The notes under the pieces are model-generated. The model ran no database searches. It was given only the letters and a program-made list of their open reading frames with translations, and had not been told where the DNA came from. Shown here piece after piece: positions 9,117 to 18,359 of a DNA stretch of 42,277 nt (position 1 is its first letter; every line of letters begins with the position of its first letter). The stretch is taken from NCBI GenBank assembly GCA_964346085.1, contig CAYFSZ010000005.1, positions 1 to 42,277 on the forward strand, read 5' to 3'. A program made the position numbers and the translations under genes. This DNA comes from UBA5436 sp964346085 (GTDB taxonomy: Bacteria; Bacillota; Clostridia; Saccharofermentanales; DTU023).

Positions 9117-11042
9117 CTATCCTCTTCGTTTACGCTCTTCAAGCGCAACCAATAGAACCGAAATATCAGCAGGTGAAACTCCAGATATTCTACCAGCTTG
9201 TCCGATCGATAATGGTCTGATATCCGTTAATTTTTGTTGTGCTTCGACGCGCAGTCCTGAGATTGCCATATAGTCTATATCTTCAGGAATTTTTTTGTTT
9301 TCCATTTTTTGAAACTTACGAATGCGTTCATTTTCAACGTTGATATAGCCTTCATATTTTATCTCTACTTCCACAGAAAATGCATCTGTATAGGAAAGAG
9401 ATGGCCTATCTGAATCTACTTCCTCTAAATCCCAATAATTGATTTCTGGGCGTTTCAATAATTCTGCTAGACTAATGTTTCCAGTTTTGATTGCGCTATT
9501 TTTCTTTTTCAAGATTTCAGCTAAAGGCCCATCATAACTGACCCTTGTTTGCCTCAATCTTTCGATTTCTTGGTTGATTCTTTCTTTCTTTGCCAAAAAC
9601 ATCTGATAACGTTCTTCTGGAATGAGTCCAATTTCATAACCGATTTCTGTTAGACGACGATCCGCATTATCTTGTCTGAGCATCAATCGATACTCAGCAC
9701 GATTTGTCATCATACGGTATGGCTCATTTGTACCCTTGGTCACTAAGTCATCAATTAAAACGCCAATATAAGCATCTGAACGTTTTAGTATCAGCGGTTC
9801 TTTACCTTGTAAAGCTAATGATGCATTGATTCCTGCAATCAAACCTTGTCCTGCTGCTTCTTCATAGCCTGATGAACCATTCACCTGACCAGCAAAATAA
9901 AGGTTGTTTACAATCCTCGACTCCAAAGATAATTTTAGCGTTGTTGGATCGATTAAATCATACTCAATCGCATATCCAATACGCATGATTTCTGCATTTT
10001 CCATGCCTGGGATTGTTTTCATCATTTGATATTGCACATCTTGTGGCATCGAGCTTGATAAGCCAGCTGCATAATACTCATTGGTATTCATTCCAGTCGG
10101 CTCAAGAAATACATGATGTCTCTCATGTGTTTCAAATTTCACATACTTATCTTCGATTGAAGGGCAATAACGAGGGCCAGTTCCTTTGACTACTCCGCTA
10201 AATAATGGCGAACGATGAATATTATCTAAAATTAATTGCTTGGTATCTGGCGTTGTCCAAGTCATGTAACATGGGAGCTCTGCTTTCAAGTGCCAAGCAT
10301 CATTTTCATCGTTTTCATAACTAAATGGCAATGCTTTTTCATCGGATCCTTGCACTTCACATTTTTCCAAATCTAATGATCGTCCATTCACACGAACAGG
10401 CGTCCCTGTTTTGAAACGTTTCAGCGGGATTTGTAATTCTTGTAAGCAAGCTGAAAGTCCCTTTGCTGCTGAAAAACCATCCGGTCCACTATCAATCACG
10501 GATTCACCAATGATAATATTACTTTCCAAATAAGTTCCTGTGGCCACAATCACTTTTTCCGCATGATAGTGCATGCCATCTTTGCCAATCACACCAGTTA
10601 CAGTCGCTTTTTCTTCATTGATTTCATAGATTAAATCGACTATCTCCGATTGTATTAAAAATAAATTCTCTTGATTTTCAAGTCTTTCTTTCATTTCTGA
10701 ATGATACGCTTTGCGATCAATTTGTGCTCTTGGAGAAATGACAGCTGGGCCTTTAGAAGCATTCAACATTCTAAATTGAATCGATTGTTGATCTGCAGCT
10801 TTACCCATCTCACCACCTAGGGCATCAATTTCACGTACTAATTGACCTTTTGCAGTGCCTCCGATATTCGGATTACATGGTAGATTTGCAATACTTTCAA
10901 GAGTCATCGCAAACAAAGCAGTCTTCTGTCCCAACCGTGCAGCTGCGAATGCAGCTTCAATACCTGCATGACCTGCACCAACAACCACTACATCAAAAGA
11001 ATTAACAAACCATTGTTTTTCATTTATTAGATTACTGTTCAT
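9117..11042 (-). CDS. mnmG: tRNA uridine-5-carboxymethylaminomethyl modification enzyme MnmG
   Basis: FAD enzyme that works with MnmE to make cmnm5U at tRNA wobble position 34. The Rossmann motif VVGAGHAGIEAA begins near residue 20. Family motifs such as CNPNIGGTAKG, SIEDKYVKF and EPTGMNTNEYY follow. The C-terminal helical domain is complete, and 641 aa is the usual length. It lies 17 bases downstream of its partner mnmE in the same operon. Confidence 0.97.
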   Translation of the reverse strand: MNSNLINEKQWFVNSFDVVVVGAGHAGIEAAFAAARLGQKTALFAMTLESIANLPCNPNIGGTAKGQLVREIDALGGEMGKAADQQSIQFRMLNASKGPAVISPRAQIDRKAYHSEMKERLENQENLFLIQSEIVDLIYEINEEKATVTGVIGKDGMHYHAEKVIVATGTYLESNIIIGESVIDSGPDGFSAAKGLSACLQELQIPLKRFKTGTPVRVNGRSLDLEKCEVQGSDEKALPFSYENDENDAWHLKAELPCYMTWTTPDTKQLILDNIHRSPLFSGVVKGTGPRYCPSIEDKYVKFETHERHHVFLEPTGMNTNEYYAAGLSSSMPQDVQYQMMKTIPGMENAEIMRIGYAIEYDLIDPTTLKLSLESRIVNNLYFAGQVNGSSGYEEAAGQGLIAGINASLALQGKEPLILKRSDAYIGVLIDDLVTKGTNEPYRMMTNRAEYRLMLRQDNADRRLTEIGYEIGLIPEERYQMFLAKKERINQEIERLRQTRVSYDGPLAEILKKKNSAIKTGNISLAELLKRPEINYWDLEEVDSDRPSLSYTDAFSVEVEIKYEGYINVENERIRKFQKMENKKIPEDIDYMAISGLRVEAQQKLTDIRPLSIGQAGRISGVSPADISVLLVALEERKRRG

Positions 11043-11059
11043 CTTGTTTCTCTTGTATC

Positions 11060-12487
11060 TTACTTTCCAACACAGAATTCAGAAAAAATTGTTTCAATCA
11101 ACTCTTCTGACACTTCATCTCCTGTTATTTCAGCGAGTTCTTCTGCCGCAGCTAATAATAAACCTGAGATTAAATCCATCGGCATCTGTAAAGCAAAGGC
11201 ATCCATCGCCTGTTGCATATAATCTGTTGTTTTTTCCAATATTTGTTGATGCCTTAAGTGCGTAATTAGAATGGCATCAGCTTCTGTTTGACCTGTATTT
11301 TCAAATATATCCAGAATAACATTTTGTATTTTTTTAACTTTATCTGCTTGATATTTAGAGAAAGAAATCTGTTCTACAGAAGACAGTTTTTCTTTCACGA
11401 ATGTAGTTAAAATTTCATGTTCTGGAAGATCCTCTTTTCCAGTGACAATAACAACTCTCTTATTTTGTTTCAGCAATGACTCTATTTCGTTTGCATCTTC
11501 ATACCAAGAATCTGGATTTTCTGGGGACAACATAAAAAATATTAAATCAGCTTTCTCGATTGCTTGATAAGCTCTCTGAATCCCCTCTTGTTCAACAATA
11601 TCAGAGGTTGTTCGAAGCCCTGCTGTATCTGTCAAGAGAACAGATAGTCCATCAATTATCATTTGCGCTTCAATAATATCTCTCGTTGTACCAGCTTGTG
11701 AAGTGACAATCGCTTTATCTTCTCCAAGCAATTCATTTAACATCGATGATTTTCCAACGTTCGGTCTTCCTGCAATGACGACATGGAAGCCTTCACGCAA
11801 AATTCGTCCATGCTCAAAACTATGCATCGCAGATTCTAACACAGTTAGTGTTTCATGAATTTTGTTTTGAATTATGTCTCGCTTCTCCTCTGTGTCTTCA
11901 TTCTCGGGAAATTCGATTATCATTTCTATCTGAGCTATTGTTTTATATAAGTCTTCTCGAATAATAGAAATTTGCTTGGATAATTTTCCTCTCAATTGTT
12001 GAAGGGCCGCTTGATTTTGACGGCTTGATTCAGCAGAAATCATATCCATAACTGCTTCAGCTTCTACTAAATCCAATTTTCCGTTCATGAAAGCTCTTCT
12101 AGAGAACTCACCAGGACCTGCAGGTTTTACTCCTGCTTGATATAAACTTTGCAATATTGCATGTCGGATATATGGTCCTCCATGACATGAAATCTCATAA
12201 ACATTTTCTCCTGTATATGAATTTGGTGCTTGATAATAAGTAATAACTACTTTATCAATCACTTCATCACTTTGAAATGCCTTCCAATAACCTACTCCAA
12301 CAGTATAAGGTTCCATCTTAGATGGTATTAAAAATCGCTTGCTAATAGGCGTAAAAAGTTCATCACAAAATAAACCAGCATCCATTCCACTGATGCGAAT
12401 CACAGCCACACCGCTGATACCAGCTGGTGTAGAAACAGCGGCAATAGTAGCCGCTGTTGATTGATTTTTATTCATGTTTGTTGTCAT
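11060..12487 (-). CDS. mnmE: tRNA modification GTPase MnmE
   Basis: GTPase partner of MnmG in wobble-uridine modification. The N-terminal formyl-THF-binding domain contains GPGEFSRRAFMNGKLDL. The G domain carries GRPNVGKSS (P-loop), TTRD (G2) and DTAGLRTT (G3). The protein ends in FCVGK, which holds the conserved C-terminal Cys. Length 475 aa. It begins 2 bases after the jag stop with no clear ribosome site; a second ATG lies 12 bases in. Confidence 0.97.
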   Translation of the reverse strand: MTTNMNKNQSTAATIAAVSTPAGISGVAVIRISGMDAGLFCDELFTPISKRFLIPSKMEPYTVGVGYWKAFQSDEVIDKVVITYYQAPNSYTGENVYEISCHGGPYIRHAILQSLYQAGVKPAGPGEFSRRAFMNGKLDLVEAEAVMDMISAESSRQNQAALQQLRGKLSKQISIIREDLYKTIAQIEMIIEFPENEDTEEKRDIIQNKIHETLTVLESAMHSFEHGRILREGFHVVIAGRPNVGKSSMLNELLGEDKAIVTSQAGTTRDIIEAQMIIDGLSVLLTDTAGLRTTSDIVEQEGIQRAYQAIEKADLIFFMLSPENPDSWYEDANEIESLLKQNKRVVIVTGKEDLPEHEILTTFVKEKLSSVEQISFSKYQADKVKKIQNVILDIFENTGQTEADAILITHLRHQQILEKTTDYMQQAMDAFALQMPMDLISGLLLAAAEELAEITGDEVSEELIETIFSEFCVGK

Positions 12488-12489
12488 AA

Positions 12490-13209
12490 TTAAGCATTAT
12501 CAGGAACGATTACGACACAGCGGTCAGGTTCAGTTCCTTCACTGAATGTTTTAACTCCTTCATAATCCTGCAAAGCAATATGAACTTGTCTTCTCTCTGC
12601 AGAAGACATTGGTTTCAGTGTATATTTGCGTCCAGTTTTGATAACACGATCTGCAGAACGACGAGCATTTTGTGATACACTTTTAATTCTACGTTCACGA
12701 TATCCGCCAACATCTAAAGAAATTCTTGTGTAATCTTCTTTGTTTTTATTAACTGCTAAAACTGTTAAATACTCTAATGCTTCCAAGGTCTCTCCGCGGC
12801 GTCCAATCGCAGCTCCTAAATTATCCCCCATAATATTGAGGTGTAAAGTTCCATCCTCATCAAAGAATGATGACATTTTCCCATGTATTCCTAAGCTTTG
12901 CATAACGCCTGCAACAAATTTAACTGCAGTCTGTTCAATTTCTTCTTGCTCTTCAGTATCAACTGGTTCTTGATTTACTTCGCCTTCATCTACTGATAAA
13001 ACATTCATTTCTTCTGTATCATTCACTTCATCATTGATAACAGAAATACGTACAACAGCATCTTTACGGCCAAAACCGAATAATCCACCACTGTCTCCCT
13101 CATCAACTATCTCAATTTCAGCGTTTGATTCGTCTACAGCTAATTCTTTTAGTCCTTTAGCAATAGCATCATCAACTGTACGTGCTGAAACTTCTATCAT
13201 GTGTGTCAT
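12490..13209 (-). CDS. jag: RNA-binding protein Jag/KhpB (SpoIIIJ-associated)
   Basis: Single-strand RNA-binding protein with an N-terminal Jag domain (~1-50, containing GGLFGFGRKDA), an acidic linker, a KH domain (IGRRGETLEAL) and a C-terminal R3H-type domain (RISLDVGGYRERR onward). Length 239 aa. In relatives it acts in RNA regulation linked to cell growth and division. Start and yidC stop overlap as ATGA, and AAGGAG lies upstream. Confidence 0.94.
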   Translation of the reverse strand: MTHMIEVSARTVDDAIAKGLKELAVDESNAEIEIVDEGDSGGLFGFGRKDAVVRISVINDEVNDTEEMNVLSVDEGEVNQEPVDTEEQEEIEQTAVKFVAGVMQSLGIHGKMSSFFDEDGTLHLNIMGDNLGAAIGRRGETLEALEYLTVLAVNKNKEDYTRISLDVGGYRERRIKSVSQNARRSADRVIKTGRKYTLKPMSSAERRQVHIALQDYEGVKTFSEGTEPDRCVVIVPDNA

Positions 13210-14225
13210 TGTGCACTTCTCCTTTTGTTATAACTCTGTTTGTTCATAGCGAGTTGTTCTTTGAATGGTTTTGTATAAAATTTATAGATAAATAAGGATT
13301 GAGCAATTCCCATTACGGTATTGATAACCCAATAAATTCCCATTGCGGATGGCAATGTGAAAACAGTCCAAACCATCAAAATAATCATAAAAAAGTTCAT
13401 ACTTTTCATGGTACCTGCAGCATTTTGATTTGTTGGCATCTGATCTTTCTTTGCTGGATTTCTTTTTGCTCTTTCTATTTCTTCCTTATCTATTTCGCGT
13501 GTTTGTGAAATTTTTGTCATTAAACGCATTTGGATAATCATCGAAATAATAGTTAATGCTGGTAAAATGAGTAATGGTAAATAAATGTGTGCATTTTCAC
13601 CAAAGATATCTCCAGGTCTCCATGAAGGAATTCTCCCTAAATTAATACCTAAGAAATTCAAATCAATTAACTCACTTAGTTTTAAATAACCTTTTTCAGC
13701 GACTGCGCCTAAAGCACTTGCATTATCTTGTAAAGTTGAAATAACAGGTATATCAGAACGGCCAATCATTTTTTCTGCTGATGCACTTAATAAATTATTA
13801 TCTTTTAAATATGTGCCTATTTTTTCAATATTCTCTGCTGAAACGCCACCGATATATTGTAATGGTTGCTGGAAAATTCTAAAAACAGGAATAATTAGTA
13901 TTAAACGCAAAAAAGAAGGCAAGCAGCCCCCGGCTAATGAAATTCCGTTTTCCTTGAACAATTCTTGCTGTAACTGTTGTTGAAGTTGAGGATCATTCGG
14001 ATGTAGTCTTTTAATTTCGTTTACTTCATCTTGCAAACTCTGTTGCTTCAGCATTCCCTTTTGGGCTTTAATTCCAAAAGGTAAAAGTAATATATTGATT
14101 AAAACAGTAAATACAATGATGACCAGTCCGTAATTTTCAAGCCAAGTATACATTGCTGTCAAAATCCATCCGAACAAATTGTACAGCGGATCCATTAGTC
14201 CCATTATCACTGGAAATGTCGGCAT
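13206..14225 (-). CDS. yidC: Membrane protein insertase YidC/OxaA
   Basis: Inserts and folds membrane proteins with or without Sec. 339 aa, with hydrophobic segments near 10-55 and 95-115, then about 220-240 and 280-320. The cytoplasmic hairpin KAQKGMLKQQSLQDEVNE is typical. The region between the second and third segments is longer than in the B. subtilis homologues. No lipobox is seen at the N-terminus. It lies between yidD and jag. Confidence 0.93.
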   Translation of the reverse strand: MPTFPVIMGLMDPLYNLFGWILTAMYTWLENYGLVIIVFTVLINILLLPFGIKAQKGMLKQQSLQDEVNEIKRLHPNDPQLQQQLQQELFKENGISLAGGCLPSFLRLILIIPVFRIFQQPLQYIGGVSAENIEKIGTYLKDNNLLSASAEKMIGRSDIPVISTLQDNASALGAVAEKGYLKLSELIDLNFLGINLGRIPSWRPGDIFGENAHIYLPLLILPALTIISMIIQMRLMTKISQTREIDKEEIERAKRNPAKKDQMPTNQNAAGTMKSMNFFMIILMVWTVFTLPSAMGIYWVINTVMGIAQSLFIYKFYTKPFKEQLAMNKQSYNKRRSAQ

Positions 14226-14237
14226 TTAAATGCTCCT

Positions 14238-14465
14238 TTATTTTATATTTCTCTTCGGCACAGGATCATATCCTCCCTTGGAGAAAGGATTGCATCTCAA
14301 AATGCGCCATATTGTTAAAAAAATTCCTCTGAAAAAACCCCATGTCTGCAATGCTTCAATCGCATAATTCGAACAAGTCGGAGAAAATCTACAACTTGGG
14401 GGTGTTAACGGAGAAATTTTCCTTTGATAATACCTAATTAATTTAATTGCCCAATTACTTAGCAT
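14238..14465 (-). CDS. yidD: Membrane protein insertion efficiency factor YidD
   Basis: Small 75-aa protein with the family signature CRFSPTCSNYAIEAL and later RCNPFSKGGYDPVP. It is thought to assist YidC-dependent insertion. It lies between rnpA and yidC in the usual order, 12 bases from each. Confidence 0.95.
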   Translation of the reverse strand: MLSNWAIKLIRYYQRKISPLTPPSCRFSPTCSNYAIEALQTWGFFRGIFLTIWRILRCNPFSKGGYDPVPKRNIK

Positions 14466-14476
14466 ATATTAATCAT

Positions 14477-14827
14477 TCAGTTTATCCGCTCTGGACAAGT
14501 AATCTTCGCATCTTTGGAAAGTTTTTTCCAGCAATTCAGTAAAGAATGATAGTTTGTTTCTTCGGGTGATAATCGACCAAATAAAATTAAGTCATATCCA
14601 GAAGAAATATCGTCTTCGTGAAGCCTATACACTTCTCTCAACCAACGTTTAACTTGGTTTCGATTGACACTTCCCTTCACTTTCTTAGCTACTGTAATGC
14701 CCAAGAACAACTGATTATCTTGTCGTGGACGAACATATAATGTTAAGTGTTTTGAATTATAATAACGCCCTTTTTTAAAAACACGTTCAAATTCATAATT
14801 CATGCACAGCATTTTCGTTCGTTTCAT
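14477..14827 (-). CDS. rnpA: Ribonuclease P protein component
   Basis: Protein subunit of RNase P, which trims the 5' ends of tRNA precursors. The family motif NRNQVKRWLRE follows a basic N-terminal half (FERVFKKGRYYNSKHL). Length 116 aa is usual. It lies downstream of rpmH, with a hairpin in between. Confidence 0.95.
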   Translation of the reverse strand: MKRTKMLCMNYEFERVFKKGRYYNSKHLTLYVRPRQDNQLFLGITVAKKVKGSVNRNQVKRWLREVYRLHEDDISSGYDLILFGRLSPEETNYHSLLNCWKKLSKDAKITCPERIN

Positions 14828-14882
14828 GCTGATCTCCTGCTAACATTAAAATTGGCCTATCTTTTACCTCCGCAAATACGAA

Positions 14883-14910
14883 ATAAAAGAGAGACCAACC
14901 TAATTGGTCT
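14883..14910 (-). terminator. Attenuator-like hairpin overlapping the rpmH stop
   Basis: Seven-bp stem (14892-14898 with 14904-14910, AGACCAA/TTGGTCT) followed on the minus strand by a pyrimidine/T-rich tract CTCTTTTATTT. Its upstream arm reaches the last base of the rpmH stop codon. It probably reduces read-through from rpmH into rnpA. Confidence 0.6.
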
Positions 14911-15047
14911 TATGCTGAGAGTCTTTTTCTGCCTTTTGCACGTCTACTCTTTAAAACTCTACGTCCTGCGGCAGTTTGCATGCGTTTACGAAAACCATGT
15001 ACTCTTTTGCGATGTCTTTTTTTGGGCTGATATGTTCTTTTTGGCAT
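14910..15047 (-). CDS. rpmH: 50S ribosomal protein L34
   Basis: A 45-aa basic protein starting MPKRTYQPKKRHRKR and containing HGFRKRMQTAAGRRVL, a textbook L34. A strong GGAGGTGA precedes the ATG. A near-consensus promoter lies just upstream, making this the first gene of the rpmH-rnpA-yidD-yidC-jag-mnmE-mnmG-rsmG operon. In many bacteria dnaA lies divergently upstream; here that place is taken by an unrelated minus-strand gene. Confidence 0.97.
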   Translation of the reverse strand: MPKRTYQPKKRHRKRVHGFRKRMQTAAGRRVLKSRRAKGRKRLSA

Positions 15048-15087
15048 TGTAAATCACCTCCCAAAGTCTTATTCTTTCAGCTTTTCG

Positions 15088-15116
15088 ATTATACAAGTTG
15101 AAAGATATCAAGTCAA
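15088..15116 (-). promoter_or_regulatory. Sigma-A-type promoter of the rpmH operon
   Basis: On the minus strand, TTGACT (15111-15116), a 17-base spacer and TATAAT (15088-15093). It is placed about 40 bases before the rpmH start. Confidence 0.9.
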
Positions 15117-15124
15117 ATATGCTT

Positions 15125-15430
15125 TTAATCTAATTCGATTTCTTGTAATGAATTAATATCCAATAATATTTCTTTCTCTAATCGACTATTTTCTTTTCGC
15201 ATTTCTTCTACAGTATTAATCGATTTGACATTCTTCTTGTTCTTGTAATTTCTTTTATTATTGCTACTTCTTTTTTTATTATTTCGATTGTTCTGTTTAT
15301 TGCTATCTTGAGCACCATTTCGGTTTGATCTTTTTTTGTTAGATTTCTGCTTATTATTCACTTGTTTCTTATGATTCTCACCAAGCGAATATTGTTTTAC
15401 ATCTTGTTTTTGTTGTGAATCTTTTTGCAT
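15125..15430 (-). CDS. Small Lys/Asn/Arg/Gln-rich protein of unknown function
   Basis: 101 aa, not recognised. Residues 1-70 are very basic and low in complexity (Lys, Asn, Arg, Gln, Ser) and probably disordered. The last ~25 residues are acidic and could form a short coiled coil (VEEMRKENSRLEKEILLDI). Nucleic-acid binding is a guess from composition. It lies 22 bases after tatD and directly before the rpmH promoter, with no terminator seen between, so read-through into rpmH is possible. Confidence 0.6.
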   Translation of the reverse strand: MQKDSQQKQDVKQYSLGENHKKQVNNKQKSNKKRSNRNGAQDSNKQNNRNNKKRSSNNKRNYKNKKNVKSINTVEEMRKENSRLEKEILLDINSLQEIELD

Positions 15431-15452
15431 TCTTAATATCTTTCTTCAATCT

Positions 15453-16277
15453 TTACTTAACGGAAAAGAGTCTCTTCCCGTTAGCGGTTGTTACGTCTGC
15501 TATTTTTCTGATTTCAACATTGCGAATTTCTGCAATTACTTTTCCAATGTGAGGAATATAGGCACTTTCATTTCTTTTTCCTCTATTTGGCTCGGGTGTC
15601 AAATATGGCGAATCAGTTTCTATGATTAATTTATTCAAATCAATTCGTTGAGCAATCTCTTTTGGTTTTTTAGCATTCTTAAAAGTAACAGGACCATCTA
15701 AACCGATTAGAAAACCTAACTTTATCACTAGCTCCGCGCTTTCCCAAGAACCTGAAAAACAATGACAAACGCCTGCTTCTTCTGCCAAAAGTTCATGCTG
15801 ATATGCCCATTGTAATATTTGATAGCTATCTTGAAAAGCATCTCTTTCATGAATAATCAACGGTAATTTTAGCTCATGAGCCAACTTAATCTGTTCTTGA
15901 TAGACAATCTTTTGCTTTTCTTTTTGAGACGTATCCCAATGATAATCCAAACCAATTTCTCCAATTGCTTTAATTGGATTATCCTTCCCTTCACGCTCAG
16001 CTCGCTTAGCAGTTTCTTCATATAAGTCGCGAAAATTCTGGACAGAGTCATCATTCCAAGTATTGACATCTTGGGGATGACAGCCCATTGCACAAAATAC
16101 ACCTTCATTTTGCAATGCAATATCAATTGCTATCTTACTATCTTCATAATTTGATGTTGATAGTAAAATATACTTGATTCCAGCTTCTTTGGCACGCAGA
16201 AAAACTTCTTCCCTATCTTTGTCAAAAGCTTCATCTTGTAAATGACAATGTGTATCAAACCAAGTTAACTTATCCAA
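15453..16277 (-). CDS. tatD: TatD-family metal-dependent deoxyribonuclease
   Basis: Amidohydrolase-fold nuclease, 274 aa. The metal motif is FDTHCHLQ at the N-terminus, with EIGLDYHWD, PLIIHERDA, CHCFSG and ETDSPYLTPEP in family order. The start is a TTG with AGGAG 6 bases upstream, overlapping the metG stop by 8 bases. Its position after metG matches many Bacillota. Confidence 0.95.
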   Translation of the reverse strand: MDKLTWFDTHCHLQDEAFDKDREEVFLRAKEAGIKYILLSTSNYEDSKIAIDIALQNEGVFCAMGCHPQDVNTWNDDSVQNFRDLYEETAKRAEREGKDNPIKAIGEIGLDYHWDTSQKEKQKIVYQEQIKLAHELKLPLIIHERDAFQDSYQILQWAYQHELLAEEAGVCHCFSGSWESAELVIKLGFLIGLDGPVTFKNAKKPKEIAQRIDLNKLIIETDSPYLTPEPNRGKRNESAYIPHIGKVIAEIRNVEIRKIADVTTANGKRLFSVK

Positions 16278-18258
16278 TTTGAGCTCCTGCTTCTATTTCA
16301 TCTGCGACAGTGAGCAATGTGAGAGAACCATCTTCTTTGACTGCGGAAAGCAACATACCATGCGACACAATACCAAAAATCTTTCTTGGTGCTAAATTAG
16401 CAATTAATTCAACGTTCTTGCCAATCAAAGTTTGTGGTTCATAATATTTAGCAATTCCTGAAACAATCGTTCTTTGCTCTGTTCCTAAATCAATTTTGAA
16501 TTTAAGTAATTTATCTGCACCATCTACTTTTTCACATTGTAGAATCTTACCAATGCGCAAATCCATTGCTTCAAATTGATCAAATGCGATTTCTGCTTTT
16601 GCTTCTGTCTTTTCTTCTTCGATAGTCTCTTCGGTGACACCTAATTTTTCGTCTAGCTCTTTACTTAACGCACGGAACTTTTCGAGGCTTTCATTTTCAT
16701 CAATACGCGGGAAAATTGGAGCGATTTTTTTAACATGATTCTCAACTGGATATTGATTTACTTCACCCGCTAAATCCCAAGATAATTGATGTTCTTCATC
16801 ATATTTCAAGTCAATTCCTAAACCCTCAAACATTGCATTGCTTGTATTTGGCATGAATGGAGCGAGCATTATCGCGATTCTTTGCAATGTGTCGACTAAT
16901 ACGTATAGAACTTCTGCCAATCTAGCTTGTTTTGCTTCTTCTTTTGCTAAAACCCATGGCATTGTTTGATCGATGTATTTATTGAGTCGACTGACCAATT
17001 CCCAAATCGAGGATAAAGCATCAGATAATAATAATTTTTCAAAATGCTCTTGCACTTCAAAGAAAATTTGTTTTGCTAAGGTATGAATTTCTTCGTCAAT
17101 TTCTTCACTTTCTCTATGTTCTGGTAATCCTTGCGGGAAATACTTCTCGATCATGCTAATTGTTCTAGATAGCAGATTACCTAAATCATTCGCTAAATCA
17201 GAATTGATTCTTGATTGCAAAGCTTCATTAGAAAAATTCCCATCTGAGCCAAACGTAATTTCACGTAATAAGAAATAACGGATTGCATCAACACCATATA
17301 ATTCACTAAGAACAACTGGGTCAACAATATATTTTTCTTCACTATTACTTAATTTGGATTTTGAAAGTTTTCCACCTTTCATCAAAAGCCAGCCATGCCC
17401 GAAAACTTGTTTTGGTAAATCAATCCCTAAAGCAAGTAACATAATTGGCCAAATAATCGTATGGAAACGAACAATATCTTTGCCCACTAAATGAACATTT
17501 GCTGGCCAAAATTGTTTAACCTTATCAGTATTTTCTGGATAACCTAATGCAGTCAAATAATTACAAACAGCATCAAACCAAACATAAATAACATGTTTTT
17601 TATCAAAAGGTACTGGAATCCCCCAATCAAAAGATGTTCTTGAAACAGCTAAATCTTCTAGACCTGGTTTCAAGAAATTATTAATCATCTCTTTTGTTCT
17701 ACTCGTCGGTTGAATAAAATCTGGATGACTTTCAATATATTCCATCAATTGATCTTGATATTTAGACATACGAAAGAAATAGGATTCTTCTTTCATTTTA
17801 TGCACTTCACGATTACAATCAGGGCATTTGCCATCTACTAGCTGAGAATCTGTCCAAAAGGCTTCACAAGGTGTACAATAATTTCCTTCGTATTCTCCTA
17901 AATAAATATCTCCTTGTTCATAGAGCTGTGTGAAAATCTTCTGTACTGCTTCCATATGATAATCATCAGTCGTTCGAATAAATTGATCATAAGAAATGTT
18001 CAGTAATTTCCATAAATCTTTGATGCCTGTCACCATACCATCAACATATTCTTGAGGCGCAACACCTTTCTTTTCAGCAGCTTGTTGCAACTTTTGTCCG
18101 TGTTCGTCAGTGCCAGTTAAGAACAGCACATCTTCGCCTTTCATACGATGATATCTTGCAACAGCATCTGCTGCCACAGTTGTGTATGAGTTCCCGATTG
18201 TTAAACGACCACTCGGATAGTAAATCGGTGTCGTAATATAAAATGATTTTTTATCCAC
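16270..18258 (-). CDS. metG: Methionyl-tRNA synthetase
   Basis: Charges tRNA-Met, 662 aa. The class I HIGH-like motif is YPSGRLTIGNS, the KMSKS motif is KLSKSK, and zinc-binding CTPC...CPDC pairs lie near residues 130-150. The C-terminal ~100 residues form an EMAP/Trbp-type tRNA-binding domain (DLRIGKILQCEKVDGADKL). The start is GTG with AGGAGG 5 bases upstream. A promoter is visible ahead. Met supply also links it to metK in this window. Confidence 0.97.
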   Translation of the reverse strand: MDKKSFYITTPIYYPSGRLTIGNSYTTVAADAVARYHRMKGEDVLFLTGTDEHGQKLQQAAEKKGVAPQEYVDGMVTGIKDLWKLLNISYDQFIRTTDDYHMEAVQKIFTQLYEQGDIYLGEYEGNYCTPCEAFWTDSQLVDGKCPDCNREVHKMKEESYFFRMSKYQDQLMEYIESHPDFIQPTSRTKEMINNFLKPGLEDLAVSRTSFDWGIPVPFDKKHVIYVWFDAVCNYLTALGYPENTDKVKQFWPANVHLVGKDIVRFHTIIWPIMLLALGIDLPKQVFGHGWLLMKGGKLSKSKLSNSEEKYIVDPVVLSELYGVDAIRYFLLREITFGSDGNFSNEALQSRINSDLANDLGNLLSRTISMIEKYFPQGLPEHRESEEIDEEIHTLAKQIFFEVQEHFEKLLLSDALSSIWELVSRLNKYIDQTMPWVLAKEEAKQARLAEVLYVLVDTLQRIAIMLAPFMPNTSNAMFEGLGIDLKYDEEHQLSWDLAGEVNQYPVENHVKKIAPIFPRIDENESLEKFRALSKELDEKLGVTEETIEEEKTEAKAEIAFDQFEAMDLRIGKILQCEKVDGADKLLKFKIDLGTEQRTIVSGIAKYYEPQTLIGKNVELIANLAPRKIFGIVSHGMLLSAVKEDGSLTLLTVADEIEAGAQIG

Positions 18259-18299
18259 TTTTGCCTCCTATTGATGCAATACTTACTATTAACCTATTC

Positions 18300-18329
18300 A
18301 TTATATGTCATTTTCATCGTTTCGAGCAA
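18300..18329 (-). promoter_or_regulatory. Probable metG promoter
   Basis: Minus-strand TTGCTC (18324-18329), 18-base spacer, TATAAT (18300-18305), about 40 bases before the GTG start. No T-box leader fits in the ~100-base gap. Confidence 0.6.
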
Positions 18330-18359
18330 AATCACACTCATTTTCTTTATATTAATACG

